A DNA stretch of 64,000 bases from Achromobacter deleyi. GTDB taxonomy: Bacteria; Pseudomonadota; Gammaproteobacteria; Burkholderiales; Burkholderiaceae_B. The translations under genes were made by a program, and so were the position numbers. Shown piece by piece: positions 26,971 to 36,195 of the stretch (positions are counted from its first letter, which is position 1; every line of letters begins with the position of its first letter). Below the pieces are notes generated by a model, which saw nothing but the letters and a program-made list of their open reading frames with translations, did not search any database and had not been told where the DNA came from. The stretch spans positions 62,001 to 126,000 of the forward strand of contig NZ_CADIJO010000004.1 of the NCBI RefSeq assembly GCF_902859705.1, given 5' to 3'.

Positions 26971-28392
26971 ATGAATCCACCGCCGCCAACACCCCAGCCC
27001 GCCGCCCCCGCTCACTCTCGCCGCGACCTGCTGAGGGGGATGGCAGGGGTAGCCGCTACGGTGGTGCTCGCCGCCTTCGATTCCACCATCATCAGCACCA
27101 CCTTGCCGCGGGTGGCTGAAGCGCTGAACGGCATGGCGCTGTATGCCTGGGTCGGCACGGGCTATTTGTTGGCCACTGCCGCGTCCATCATGATCTTTGG
27201 CCGCCTGGGCGACATGTTCGGCCGCAAGCCCCTGATGCTGGTTTCCGTGCTGATCATTGCACTGGGGTCCATTGCCTGTGGCCTGTCCCAGACCATGGGA
27301 CAACTGATCCTGTTCCGTACGCTTCAGGGCATCGGCGGCGGCATGATGATCGCCACCGCCTTCGCCGCGCCGGCCGACCTGTTCCCCGATGCCAAGGAAC
27401 GCGTCAAGTGGATGGCCCTGGTCTCGGCAGCCTTCGCCATGGCCAGCGGCATTGGTCCGGTATTGGGCGGCGCCGCCACCCAGGCGCTGGGCTGGCGGGC
27501 TGCGTTTTTCATATCCCCACTGGCCGCGGCGGTGGCGCTGTTTCTCTTGGCCAAGTATTTCCCGCGGATCAAGCCGGTGCACACCGGCGCACGGCGCATC
27601 GACTGGATTGGGGCGATTCTGCTGGTGCTGGCGGTGGGTGCCCCGCTGGCGGCGCTGGAACTCGCCTTCGCCAAAGGCGAGCATGCCCATCCGATGATGG
27701 GCCTGGCCCTGGCGATCATTGGCATCGCCGCCATCGTTTTGCTCATCCCCATCGAACGCCGTGTCGAAACGCCCATTTTTCCGTTGCGTGTGCTGGCCGG
27801 CCGCGAACCGCAACTGCTGAACCTGGCCGCGATGACGGTCGGCGCCGTCATGTTCGTGCTGATTTTCTACAGCCCGCTGCTGCTGCAGCAGGTGCTGGGC
27901 TACACCCCTAGCGAAGCGGGCCTGCTGATGACGCCGTTGGTGGCGGCGATCTCGGTGGGCAGCATCATCAACGGCCGCTTGTTCCCCCGGCAGACCGAAC
28001 CGCAACGCCTCATGGTATTCGGGGCCGGCATGCTGGCCGTCGGCACGTTGATGGTGCTGCTGATCTCACCCGGTACGTCGGCCTGGTGGATCGTGGCGGC
28101 GTTCTTCGTCAATGGCTGCGCCCTGGGCTTCCTGCTGCCCAATCTGACACTGTTCATGCAGATGCTGAGCGAGCGACGCGACGTCGGCGTGGCATCCGCG
28201 CTGGTGCAGACCACCCGGGCCATCGGCAGCGCACTGGGTACCGCCGTGGTGGGTATCCTGATTTCGCATGGCACTGTACTAAACGGAGTGCGCACCGGTC
28301 TGGTCCTGTGTATTGTCCTGTGCCTGACCTGTGCGGTACTGGCGCATCGGGTCAAGATGAAGAATCTGGCCACCGGCCGGAACCAAGCCTGA
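26971..28392 (+). CDS. MFS drug:H+ antiporter, DHA2-like (14-span)
   Basis: This is an efflux transporter of the major facilitator superfamily. The 473-residue product has motif A GRLGDMFGRKPLM after the second span, LDSTIIS-like DSTIISTTLPRVA in span one (the DHA2 motif), and about fourteen hydrophobic segments. Substrate cannot be told. An ATG at 26959 is also in frame; neither has a strong ribosome-binding site. A short proline-rich cytoplasmic N-terminus precedes the first span. The next gene, another exporter-like protein, begins 13 nt later, so both may form an operon. Confidence 0.88.
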   Translation: MNPPPPTPQPAAPAHSRRDLLRGMAGVAATVVLAAFDSTIISTTLPRVAEALNGMALYAWVGTGYLLATAASIMIFGRLGDMFGRKPLMLVSVLIIALGSIACGLSQTMGQLILFRTLQGIGGGMMIATAFAAPADLFPDAKERVKWMALVSAAFAMASGIGPVLGGAATQALGWRAAFFISPLAAAVALFLLAKYFPRIKPVHTGARRIDWIGAILLVLAVGAPLAALELAFAKGEHAHPMMGLALAIIGIAAIVLLIPIERRVETPIFPLRVLAGREPQLLNLAAMTVGAVMFVLIFYSPLLLQQVLGYTPSEAGLLMTPLVAAISVGSIINGRLFPRQTEPQRLMVFGAGMLAVGTLMVLLISPGTSAWWIVAAFFVNGCALGFLLPNLTLFMQMLSERRDVGVASALVQTTRAIGSALGTAVVGILISHGTVLNGVRTGLVLCIVLCLTCAVLAHRVKMKNLATGRNQA

Positions 28393-28405
28393 CTCAGGAC
28401 TCACC

Positions 28406-29278
28406 ATGCGTCGTCGTGATTTGTTGGACCTTTTGCTCCTGGCCGCCGTCTGGGGCGGCTCATTCCTGTTCATGCGCGTGGCCGTAGGCGAATTCGGGCC
28501 CGTCGCGCTGATCGAACTGCGTGTCGGCCTGGCCGCGCTCTTCCTGCTGCCCGCGGCACTGTGGCGTGGCAGGCTGCCGGTCATCGCCAAGCACTGGAAG
28601 GCCATCCTGGTAGTGGGCACGCTGAACGCCGCACTGCCCTTCCTGCTGTATGCCTATGCCGCCCAGTCGCTAGGCGCGGGGTTCTTGTCGGTCGCCAATG
28701 CGGTGACGCCGGTGTGGGGCGCCGTGGTCGGCTGGCTATGGCTGAAGGATCGACTGCCCTGGTCACGCTCGTTGGGGCTGGCGATCGGCCTGCTGGGCAT
28801 CGTGGTGCTGGTCTGGGACAAACTTGATTTTCAGGCCGGCGGCACGGGGCCCGCGGTGCTGGCAGCGGTGTCGGCGCCGATTTTCTACGGCATCGCCGCC
28901 AACTGGACCAAGCGCTTTCTGACGGGAGTGGACGCCCTGTCCAATGCCACGGGCAGCATGCTTGCCGCGACGCTGCTGTTGCTGCCCCTGGCGCTGGCCA
29001 CCTGGCCGCAGGCGCCCGTGTCGGCCATGGCGTGGGGCGCCACCATCCTGCTGGCCGTCGTCTGCACCGGCGCGGCGTACATCGTTTTCTTCCGGCTCAT
29101 CGCCAATGTGGGACCGACCGGCGCGGTCAGCGTCACGTTCCTGGTGCCGGTCTTCGGTGTCGTGTGGGGCGCCTGGTTCCTGGACGAAGCCATGACGGCA
29201 TCGATTCTGGTCGGCGCCGGCATCATCCTGGTCGGCACCGCGCTGGCGCTGGGCCTGGTCGGCGGCAAGCGCCGCTAG
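28406..29278 (+). CDS. EamA-family (DMT) transporter
   Basis: The 290-residue protein has ten hydrophobic segments arranged as two EamA repeats. The first repeat has LAAVWGGSFLFMRVAV and the second has APIFYGIAANWTKRF; each ends in a short glycine-rich helix. Members move amino acids, nucleosides or other metabolites; the substrate is not predictable. It follows the MFS gene by 13 nt and runs convergently into the cardiolipin-synthase-like gene, with only 14 nt between stops. Confidence 0.87.
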   Translation: MRRRDLLDLLLLAAVWGGSFLFMRVAVGEFGPVALIELRVGLAALFLLPAALWRGRLPVIAKHWKAILVVGTLNAALPFLLYAYAAQSLGAGFLSVANAVTPVWGAVVGWLWLKDRLPWSRSLGLAIGLLGIVVLVWDKLDFQAGGTGPAVLAAVSAPIFYGIAANWTKRFLTGVDALSNATGSMLAATLLLLPLALATWPQAPVSAMAWGATILLAVVCTGAAYIVFFRLIANVGPTGAVSVTFLVPVFGVVWGAWFLDEAMTASILVGAGIILVGTALALGLVGGKRR

Positions 29279-29292
29279 CCGGCGGTGCCCGT

Positions 29293-30504
29293 TCAGTACT
29301 TGTCCGACGTTCCCGTCAACGCCACGCCGATCCGCAGCAAGGTATACGACGCCGCGTCCACCCAGCGCCGCAGCCAGCCGCGCCGCTGGTATTCCAACGG
29401 CCGGATGAAACGTCCGCCTTGCTGGATGGCCGCCTCCAGCCGCTCTTGCAGGTCCCACGAAAATGGCTGGTCGTCCACCACCACATTGGCCTCGCGCGCC
29501 AGCAGCAGGCTGAAAGGGTCCAGGTTGGACGAGCCGACGGTGGCCACGTTGTCGATGACGGCCACCTTGGCATGCAGGTAGCTGGGCATGTATTCGTAGA
29601 TCTCGATGCCGTCGCGCAGCAGCTGGTCGTACAGCGAGCGCGTGGCATGGTACTGCATGCGGTATTCGACCTTGCCTTGCAGCAACAGGCGCACGCGCAC
29701 GCCGCGCGCGGCGGCCTTGGCCAGGGCACGGCGAAACTGGCGGCCCGGGAAGAAATAGGCGTTGGCGATAAGGATGTCGCGGCGCGCCTGCGTGATGCCG
29801 TACAGGTAGGCACGCTCAAAGGTCTGGCGAAAACGCAGGTTGTCGCGCAGCACCAGCGCCGCGCGCAGTTCGCCGCAAGGCGCCACCGGCGCATGGCTGG
29901 GCTTGGTCAGCCGCATGCGGCTCCAGTCGCGTGGATGGCGCCGCAGGCGGGCCCAGTTAAGCCGCACCCACAGCAGGTCCTGCGCGTAGGCGGCTTCGGT
30001 CACCACGGGGCCCTGCACCTGCACCGCGAAATCGAAGCGTGGCGCCGATATGCCGTCGGTCGGGTCCAGGTCGTCGTAGTCGTCGATGATGTTGATGCCG
30101 CCGATGAAGGCGATGCTGCCATCGACGACGGTGACCTTGCGATGCAGACGCCGCAGGCGGCTGCGCGACGGGATGAACTTGGCGAACCAGCGAGGTTCGG
30201 GGCGGAAGATGCGGCATTGCGCACCCGCGCCGGTCAGGCGTTCACGCACGGCATCGACGGTTTCAGCGCTGCCAAAGCCGTCCAGCACCACCCGCACCTT
30301 CACGCCGCGCGCGGCCGCGGCCATCAGGCAGTCCAGCACCTTCAGGCCGGTGCGGTCCAGCATGAAAATGTAGGTCTCCAGGTGCACGCTGACCTGGGCC
30401 TCGTCGATCGCCTTGCACAACGCGGGAAAAAAATCGGTCCCGTTCTGCAACAAGCGGATCTGGTTGCCGTCGGTCCATTCCAACTTGACCTGCTCGGCCT
30501 TCAC
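29293..30504 (-). CDS. clsB: Cardiolipin synthase B-like phospholipase-D family protein
   Basis: The product (403 residues from GTG 30504) has two HKD motifs of the phospholipase-D superfamily: HRKVTVVDGSIAFIGGINI and HAKVAVIDNVATVGSSNLD. The layout fits ClsB, which makes cardiolipin from phosphatidylglycerol plus phosphatidylethanolamine or another PG. The GTG overlaps the upstream stop codon as GTGA, so translation is likely coupled; an in-frame start further upstream (30555) would overlap the neighbour by 55 nt and looks spurious. In E. coli clsB (ybhO) is also preceded by an endonuclease-like gene (ybhP). Confidence 0.9.
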   Translation of the reverse strand: MKAEQVKLEWTDGNQIRLLQNGTDFFPALCKAIDEAQVSVHLETYIFMLDRTGLKVLDCLMAAAARGVKVRVVLDGFGSAETVDAVRERLTGAGAQCRIFRPEPRWFAKFIPSRSRLRRLHRKVTVVDGSIAFIGGINIIDDYDDLDPTDGISAPRFDFAVQVQGPVVTEAAYAQDLLWVRLNWARLRRHPRDWSRMRLTKPSHAPVAPCGELRAALVLRDNLRFRQTFERAYLYGITQARRDILIANAYFFPGRQFRRALAKAAARGVRVRLLLQGKVEYRMQYHATRSLYDQLLRDGIEIYEYMPSYLHAKVAVIDNVATVGSSNLDPFSLLLAREANVVVDDQPFSWDLQERLEAAIQQGGRFIRPLEYQRRGWLRRWVDAASYTLLRIGVALTGTSDKY

Positions 30505-31367
30505 GGAAGTTCCAGCTCGGCCAGCAAGGGGGAATGATCGGACAGCCGCGCCCATTCGCGGCCGCGCAGCACGCGCGCGCTACGCACGGCAAAGCCGCGC
30601 TGGTAGATGCGATCCAGGCGGAACCACGGAAAGACGGCCGGGAACGTGCGCGGCGGCGGCAACAGCAGCCGCGAGCTGCCGTCCATGCCCAGCTGGTTGG
30701 TGCGTTCCATGACGGACACGCCGCTGTTGGGCAGGCCGCGCAAGGCATTGCTCAGGCGCTTGACCGAATCGCGCAGGCGGGGCAGTTCGCCGCCATGGCT
30801 GCGCGGCGCGTGCGAGAACACTTCGTACAGCCCCAGCTGCTGCACGAACAGCGGCGCCAGGCGGTCACCCCAATCGTTGAAATCACCCGCGATCAGGATG
30901 GGTTCGCCGTCCGGCACCATGCGCCGGATGCGCTCGGTCAGCGCCAGGATCTGGCGGCTGCGGCTGCCGGCAAACAGGCCCAGGTGCACCACGAAGCAAT
31001 GCACTGCACGACCGTCCAGCTCGACGCGCGCATGCAACAGCCCGCGCTGTTCCAGCCGATGGTCGGAGATGTCCTGGTTTTCGTGGTCAAGAATGGGAAA
31101 GCGCGACAACAGCGCATTGCCATGATCGGTTTCATGGCGGACCGCATTGCGGCCATAGGCCACGTCCAGTTTCAGCGCGGCGGCCAAGGACTCGTGCTGG
31201 GCGTCCAGCAACGATTTCTGTTCATTGCGGCCCTGGACCTCCTGCAGGAAGACCAGGTCGGGGCGCAAGCCATACAGGCCCAGGCGCAATTCATTCAGGG
31301 AATCGCGCCGGCCCAGCGCCGAACGGCCCTTGTGGATGTTGTAGCTGACGACACGGATGAGCGACAT
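30501..31367 (-). CDS. Endonuclease/exonuclease/phosphatase family protein (YbhP-like)
   Basis: The 288-residue product starts MSLIRVVSYNIHKGRSALG and carries FLQEVQGRNE, ILIAGDFNDWGDRL and DHSPLLAEL, the ordered motifs (N, E, D/N, D-H) of the DNase I/inositol-phosphatase fold. Substrates range from DNA to phospholipid head groups. Its pairing with clsB, with a GTGA overlap, suggests membrane-lipid work over DNA repair, but this is an inference. ATG 31367 is used; an earlier start at 31439 adds residues without family match. Confidence 0.85.
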   Translation of the reverse strand: MSLIRVVSYNIHKGRSALGRRDSLNELRLGLYGLRPDLVFLQEVQGRNEQKSLLDAQHESLAAALKLDVAYGRNAVRHETDHGNALLSRFPILDHENQDISDHRLEQRGLLHARVELDGRAVHCFVVHLGLFAGSRSRQILALTERIRRMVPDGEPILIAGDFNDWGDRLAPLFVQQLGLYEVFSHAPRSHGGELPRLRDSVKRLSNALRGLPNSGVSVMERTNQLGMDGSSRLLLPPPRTFPAVFPWFRLDRIYQRGFAVRSARVLRGREWARLSDHSPLLAELELP

Positions 31368-31608
31368 AAAAGCGATGGCGCCTTTGAAAGCAGAGGAACC
31401 AAGAGCCAGGCCCTGAAGCGACCCGGCAAGCACCGCCACAAAGCGGCGTCTGCCAGATTACTCCAATTCCGCACCCCCAAGCCGCAACAAAAAGCTGCTC
31501 ACCACCAGCCCAATCGCCGCAAGCCGGGGGCCACAAGAACGCAGCACGACGCAAGCAATCGCCGCCCCACAAGCCGGGCCGCCGAGGATCCGGCTCCGCC
31601 GGTCCCGC

Positions 31609-31654
31609 GAGGCGCCCCCCTGGGGGGGAGGCGCCCCGCGCCTCGGGGGGGGGA
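31609..31654. repeat. GC-palindromic element with long G-runs after aspS
   Basis: Immediately beyond the aspS stop there is a run of nine or more G, then GAGGCGC/GCGCCTC arms around a CCC loop (31628-31644), another run of seven G, and CCCCCC with GAGGCGC on the left. On the minus strand this follows aspS and could end transcription. It also looks like a REP-type intergenic palindrome. No coding is seen in 31440-31654. Confidence 0.5.
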
Positions 31655-33442
31655 TTACTTCTGTTCGACGTTGCGCAGACGAATGTGCAGTTCGCGCAGC
31701 TGCTTCTCGTCGACTTCCGAAGGCGCTTGCGTCAGCAGGTCTTGCGCACGCTGCGTCTTCGGGAAGGCGATCACGTCGCGAATCGATTCGGCGCCGGTCA
31801 TCATGGTGACGATGCGGTCCAGGCCGAAGGCGATGCCGCCGTGCGGAGGCGCGCCGTATTGCAGCGCGTCCAGCAGGTAGCCGAACTTTTCGCGAGCTTC
31901 CTCGGCGCCGATCTTGAGCGCGCGGAACACCTTGCTCTGCACTTCTTCGCGGTGGATACGCACCGAGCCGCCGCCGATTTCCCAGCCGTTCAGGACCATG
32001 TCGTAGGCCTTGGCGAACGCCTTGCTGGGATCGGTTTCCAGGAAGTCTTCGTGACCATCCTTGGGGCTGGTGAACGGGTGGTGGGCAGCGGTGTAGCGGC
32101 CGTCTTCCTCGTCGTATTCGAACATCGGGAAATCAACCACCCACAGCGGCTGCCAGCCGGCCGTGAACAGGCCCGACTTCTTGCCGAATTCGCTGTGGCC
32201 GATCTTCACGCGCAGCGCGCCGATGGCGTCATTGACGACCTTCTCGCGGTCGGCGCCAAAGAAGATGATGTCGCCGTCTTGCGCGCCGGTGCGCTTGACC
32301 AGTTCGGCCAGGGCAGCGTCGTGCAGGTTCTTGACGATGGGCGATTGCAGGCCGTCGCGGCCCTTGGCCACTTCGTTGACCTTGATGTAGGCCAGGCCCT
32401 TGGCGCCGTAGATGCCGACGAACTGGGTGTAGGCGTCGATCTCGCTACGCGACATTTCGGCGCCACCGGGCACGCGCAGGGCGACCACGCGGCTGCCGGG
32501 CGCCGTGGCGGCGGCGGCGAACACCTTGAAGTCGACGTCGCGCATGACATCAGTGATGTCGGTGAACTCGAGCTGCACGCGCAGGTCCGGCTTGTCGGAG
32601 CCGTAGCGGCGCATGGCTTCGGTCCACGTCATGATCGGGAACGGCTGGGCCAGGTCGACGCCCTGCACCACCTTGAAGACGTGGCGGATCAGGTTTTCGA
32701 AGATCTCGCGGATCTCGAATTCGTTCAGGAACGACGTTTCGCAGTCGATCTGGGTGAATTCGGGCTGGCGATCGGCGCGCAGGTCTTCATCGCGGAAGCA
32801 CTTGGTGATCTGGTAGTAGCGGTCAAAGCCCGACACCATCAGCATCTGCTTGAACAGCTGGGGCGATTGCGGCAGCGCGAAGAAGTGGCCGGCGTTCACA
32901 CGCGAGGGCACCAGGTAGTCGCGCGCGCCTTCGGGCGTGCTCTTGGCCAGCATCGGGGTTTCGATGTCGATGAAGCCCAGCTGGTCCAGGAACTTGCGCG
33001 TTTCGATCGACACGCGGTAACGCAGCATCAGGTTGCGCTGCATCTGCGGGCGGCGCAGGTCCAGCACGCGGTGCGTCAGGCGGGTGGTTTCCGACAGGTT
33101 GTCGTCGTCCAGCTGGAACGGCGGGGTGACCGACGCGTTCAGGATCTCGACTTCCTTGCACAGCACTTCGATTTCGCCCGAGGCCAGCTCGGCGTTGGCC
33201 GTGCCGGCCGGACGCTCGCGCACCAGGCCGGTGACGCGCACGCAGAATTCATTGCGCAGGCGCTCGGCGGTGGCGAAGGCGGCGTTATCCGGATCGAACA
33301 CGATCTGCGCCAGGCCCGCGCGGTCGCGCAAGTCGATGAAGATGACCCCGCCGTGGTCGCGGCGGCGGTTCACCCAGCCATACAGGGTGACGGTCTGGCC
33401 GAGATGGTCGCGGCAAACCTGGCCGGTGTAGCAGGTACGCAT
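31655..33442 (-). CDS. aspS: Aspartyl-tRNA synthetase
   Basis: This class IIb synthetase charges tRNA-Asp (possibly also tRNA-Asn, as a non-discriminating enzyme; not decidable here). The 595-residue product starts [20 protein letters not shown], has an OB-fold anticodon domain ([19 protein letters not shown]), the motif 2 region [18 protein letters not shown] and motif 3 [16 protein letters not shown] bacterial GAD insertion domain lies between. Length and motifs are standard. Upstream is the DUF502-fmdB pair, an arrangement widely kept in betaproteobacteria. Confidence 0.97.
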   Translation of the reverse strand: MRTCYTGQVCRDHLGQTVTLYGWVNRRRDHGGVIFIDLRDRAGLAQIVFDPDNAAFATAERLRNEFCVRVTGLVRERPAGTANAELASGEIEVLCKEVEILNASVTPPFQLDDDNLSETTRLTHRVLDLRRPQMQRNLMLRYRVSIETRKFLDQLGFIDIETPMLAKSTPEGARDYLVPSRVNAGHFFALPQSPQLFKQMLMVSGFDRYYQITKCFRDEDLRADRQPEFTQIDCETSFLNEFEIREIFENLIRHVFKVVQGVDLAQPFPIMTWTEAMRRYGSDKPDLRVQLEFTDITDVMRDVDFKVFAAAATAPGSRVVALRVPGGAEMSRSEIDAYTQFVGIYGAKGLAYIKVNEVAKGRDGLQSPIVKNLHDAALAELVKRTGAQDGDIIFFGADREKVVNDAIGALRVKIGHSEFGKKSGLFTAGWQPLWVVDFPMFEYDEEDGRYTAAHHPFTSPKDGHEDFLETDPSKAFAKAYDMVLNGWEIGGGSVRIHREEVQSKVFRALKIGAEEAREKFGYLLDALQYGAPPHGGIAFGLDRIVTMMTGAESIRDVIAFPKTQRAQDLLTQAPSEVDEKQLRELHIRLRNVEQK

Positions 33443-33481
33443 CGGGATAACTCCGTTGTGTGCTTGGTTGTAGCGTAAGGG

Positions 33482-34153
33482 TTACGAATCGGCGCCTGGC
33501 GCGTTCTGCGCGCCGGGTGCCGGAGAGAGCGGCGCCGGCCGGACGCCTGGCGCAACCGCCGGGCCCGGGGCGACGACGCCCATGGAAACGATGTACTTCA
33601 AGGCCGCGTCCACGCTCATCTGCAGGTCCACCGTGTCGGCACGGGGCACCATCAGGAAAAAGCCGGACGTGGGATTCGGCGTAGTCGGCACGTACACGCT
33701 GATGTGGTCGCCAGGAAGCTGGTCGGCCACTTCACCGCTGGGCGTGCCTGTCACGAATGCGATGGTCCAGCTGCCCACGCGCGGGTACTGCACCAGCACC
33801 GCGCGGCGGAACGCCTGGCCATTGGGGGCAAGCACGGTATCGCTGACCTGCTTGACCGAGTTGTAGATCGAACGCACCAGGGGAATGCGGCCCAGCAGGT
33901 TTTCCCACTGGTCCACCATGGTGCGGCCGATCAGGTTGGCCGCGAAAATGCCCGTCAACAGCACCACCACGATGACCAGGACGAAGCGGAAGCCGGGAAT
34001 GTCGACGCCGAACAGCGATTCGGACGACAGGAAGCCAGGCACGAACCCTTCGAGGGTCGCGACCAGCAGCCCCAGCACCCACACCGTGATGACCAGGGGA
34101 ACCCAGATCAGCAGGCCGGTGATGAAGTACTTTTTGATGACGCGCATTCGCAT
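33482..34153 (-). CDS. DUF502 membrane protein
   Basis: The 223-residue protein fits DUF502. It has two transmembrane helices, KYFITGLLIWVPLVITVWVL and FVLVIVVVLLTGIFAANLIG, separated by a loop, and a beta-rich soluble domain containing GSWTIAFVTG and VPTTPNPTSGFFLMV, which is the family signature. The C-terminus is Pro/Ala-rich. Function is unknown; the link with aspS and fmdB is conserved in Burkholderiales. The ATG used is at 34153; a second ATG lies two codons later. Confidence 0.88.
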   Translation of the reverse strand: MRMRVIKKYFITGLLIWVPLVITVWVLGLLVATLEGFVPGFLSSESLFGVDIPGFRFVLVIVVVLLTGIFAANLIGRTMVDQWENLLGRIPLVRSIYNSVKQVSDTVLAPNGQAFRRAVLVQYPRVGSWTIAFVTGTPSGEVADQLPGDHISVYVPTTPNPTSGFFLMVPRADTVDLQMSVDAALKYIVSMGVVAPGPAVAPGVRPAPLSPAPGAQNAPGADS

Positions 34154-34164
34154 CGCGCGCGGTC

Positions 34165-34494
34165 TCAGGAAGCGGAAGCCGAACCGGCGGCGGGCGCGGG
34201 GGCAGCCGCCGGTGCCGGCGTGCTGGCGGCGGGCGCCGGGCTGGCGGCCGCAGCGGCATTATCGGATGACGATGCCGGCGCCGCGGCGCCGGTGGCCTGG
34301 TTGCCGCCACTGCCGTTACGGAAATCGGTGACGTACCAACCGGACCCCTTGAGCTGGAATCCAGCTGCGGTCACCTGCTTGGAAAACGTACTTTGGCCGC
34401 ATTCGGGGCAAACCGAAAGCGGCGCGTCGGAAATCTTCTGCAAGACGTCTTTGGCATGGCCGCAGGCGCTGCACTTATAAGCGTAGATGGGCAT
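34165..34494 (-). CDS. FmdB-type zinc-ribbon protein
   Basis: From ATG 34494 the 109-residue product opens MPIYAYKCSACGHAKDVLQK and has a second CPECG pair, giving a four-cysteine zinc ribbon typical of the FmdB/CxxC_CxxC_SSSS family. The family's GSGWYVTDFRNG segment is present. The C-terminal third is an Ala/Pro-rich low-complexity tail. The name comes from a putative regulator of formamidase; a real function is not known. A longer frame starting at 34587 is rejected because it lacks family similarity. Confidence 0.9.
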   Translation of the reverse strand: MPIYAYKCSACGHAKDVLQKISDAPLSVCPECGQSTFSKQVTAAGFQLKGSGWYVTDFRNGSGGNQATGAAAPASSSDNAAAAASPAPAASTPAPAAAPAPAAGSASAS

Positions 34495-34692
34495 CGAGGG
34501 CTCCCAGGCGCGGGCCCGGCGGTTCAATAACCGTCGGCCGGACGGTGCGGAACCAGGTTCGCCGGCGGGCCCTTCAGGGAAGGACACGGGGCCGGAACTG
34601 GCGCCGGACCGGACAACGGGCGGGCAAGGCCGGAAAAATACGGGAAAGTCTTGAATTTTAGCGGTTTTTCATGAAGGGCCGGCGGCAACCTC

Positions 34693-34717
34693 GCGACGGG
34701 CCCCCGGGGGCCGTCGC
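34693..34717 (-). terminator. Strong GC hairpin downstream of the antiporter gene
   Basis: GCGACGG and CCGTCGC arms enclose an inner CCCCC/GGGGG palindrome, giving a long stable stem 23 nt past the stop at 34740. No T-run is next to it on the minus strand, so it may act as a transcript 3' end protector or weak terminator. Confidence 0.4.
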
Positions 34718-34739
34718 CGGGGGGCCGCCCCCCGCCCCG

Positions 34740-36023
34740 TCAGACGGGCAACAGGAACATCAGGGCAGCTACCAGCGTAGGCCCCAGGGCGGACAAAAAC
34801 AGCCGCCCGGACGAGATGCTGCCGTCGGGGAAATGGTTCTTCAGGATGGCGAACCCGGCCGGGTTGGGCGCGTTGGCAATGACGGTCAGGCCGCCGCCTG
34901 TCACCGCCCCCGCCACCAGCATGTAGCGCCAAGCCTCGCCCGTGCCTTCCACCAACGAACCCAGGTAAGTCAGCGCGGCGTTGTCGGTCACCGCCGTCAG
35001 GGCTGTGGCGCCCCAGAACAGCACAAAAGGCTCCAACCCGCCCAGAAGGTCCTGCAGCCACCATTTCTGCAGGCCGCCCAGCACCACCAGCCCGGCCAGG
35101 AAGAAACCCACCATCAGGCCTTCCTTGATCAACAGGCGGTTCTGGTGGCGTTTGTAGGCTTCGGCAAAGCCGATGAACATCATCAACAGGCCCAGGAAAA
35201 TGGCGGGATGGTGCGCGGTCAGCACAACCGCCACCAGGAACACCAGGTGGATCAGCATCACCAGGGCCGGCACGGGCGCACGCTTGTCATGGCCTTCGGC
35301 CCCATCCACGCCGGCACCGGTGCCCACCGATCGTTCCAGCAAGGCCTTGCGGCACACGAAGGTCAGGATGCCGGCGTTCAGGCAGACCGCCACCGCCGCC
35401 CGCCAGCCAAAGTGCTGCACCATGTAGGCCGAATCCCAGCCGAAGGTGGAGGCCACCATCAGCACCGGCGGCGCCGCGTACGAGGTCAGCACCCCGCCGA
35501 TGGACACGTTGACGAACAGCACGCCCAGGGTCAGGTACTTGAAGCCGGCCCGCCCGCTGGTGCGGAAATAAGCGTCGCGCAGCAGAATCGCCGCCAGCGT
35601 CATGGCGGCGGGTTCGGTAATGAACGAGCCGCCCAGCGGCACCAGCGACATCACCACGAAGAACGTCGCCAGCTCGCGCGGCAGGGGCACCGCGCGCGCG
35701 GCCAGGCGCACCAGCAACCCCACCAATTCCAGGATCGGCCGGCTGGCCGCCACCACCATGATGGCGAACACGAACAGCGGTTCGGTGAAGTTGCGCGTAT
35801 CCATGTAGCCGATGGCTTCGGATGGCCCCGACAGGGCCGCCATCGCCACGATCAGCGCAAACGCCCAGACGCCGAAGACGGCTTCCACTTCCGACAGCAG
35901 ATGCCAGAAGCCTGCATGCGGCCCGCCCCGATGGGCCAGGCGGGCAAACACGGGCACGGAAAAGGTGTGAAGCACCGCCACGACGAACAACACGGTGGCC
36001 AGGACTTCGATAGGCTGGGGCAT
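34740..36023 (-). CDS. Putative Na+/H+ antiporter (Na_H_antiport_2-like)
   Basis: A polytopic protein of 427 residues from ATG 36023, with about eleven hydrophobic segments. Recognisable stretches include SLVPLGGSFITEPAAMTLAA, FVNVSIGGVLTSYAAPPVLM and FWGATALTAVTDNAALTYLG, the latter with the conserved acidic-Asn pair expected in ion-coupled antiporters of the ArsB/NhaD clan. It resembles the putative Na+/H+ antiporter family PF07399. Ion specificity is not determined. It stands alone between fmdB and the lipid operon, both on the same strand but with gaps of 245 and 172 nt. Confidence 0.8.
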   Translation of the reverse strand: MPQPIEVLATVLFVVAVLHTFSVPVFARLAHRGGPHAGFWHLLSEVEAVFGVWAFALIVAMAALSGPSEAIGYMDTRNFTEPLFVFAIMVVAASRPILELVGLLVRLAARAVPLPRELATFFVVMSLVPLGGSFITEPAAMTLAAILLRDAYFRTSGRAGFKYLTLGVLFVNVSIGGVLTSYAAPPVLMVASTFGWDSAYMVQHFGWRAAVAVCLNAGILTFVCRKALLERSVGTGAGVDGAEGHDKRAPVPALVMLIHLVFLVAVVLTAHHPAIFLGLLMMFIGFAEAYKRHQNRLLIKEGLMVGFFLAGLVVLGGLQKWWLQDLLGGLEPFVLFWGATALTAVTDNAALTYLGSLVEGTGEAWRYMLVAGAVTGGGLTVIANAPNPAGFAILKNHFPDGSISSGRLFLSALGPTLVAALMFLLPV

Positions 36024-36195
36024 TGAAAGCGATTCCGGGAACAGGGATTCAGGCCGTGCGCACACGGCCCCCGCGACGCTTGGCGGGCAAGGGTCGCAAT
36101 ATAGCGCAGCGACTTTGCCGCCTTCTACAGTGACAACCCGGGCTTGCGCACGCCGATGGACCCGCGCGCGGGCAGCCGGGCGCCGCCGCGCGGCC

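Noticed and set aside
31685-33478. 597-codon frame antisense to aspS
   Set aside because: Shadow of aspartyl-tRNA synthetase; no domain resemblance.
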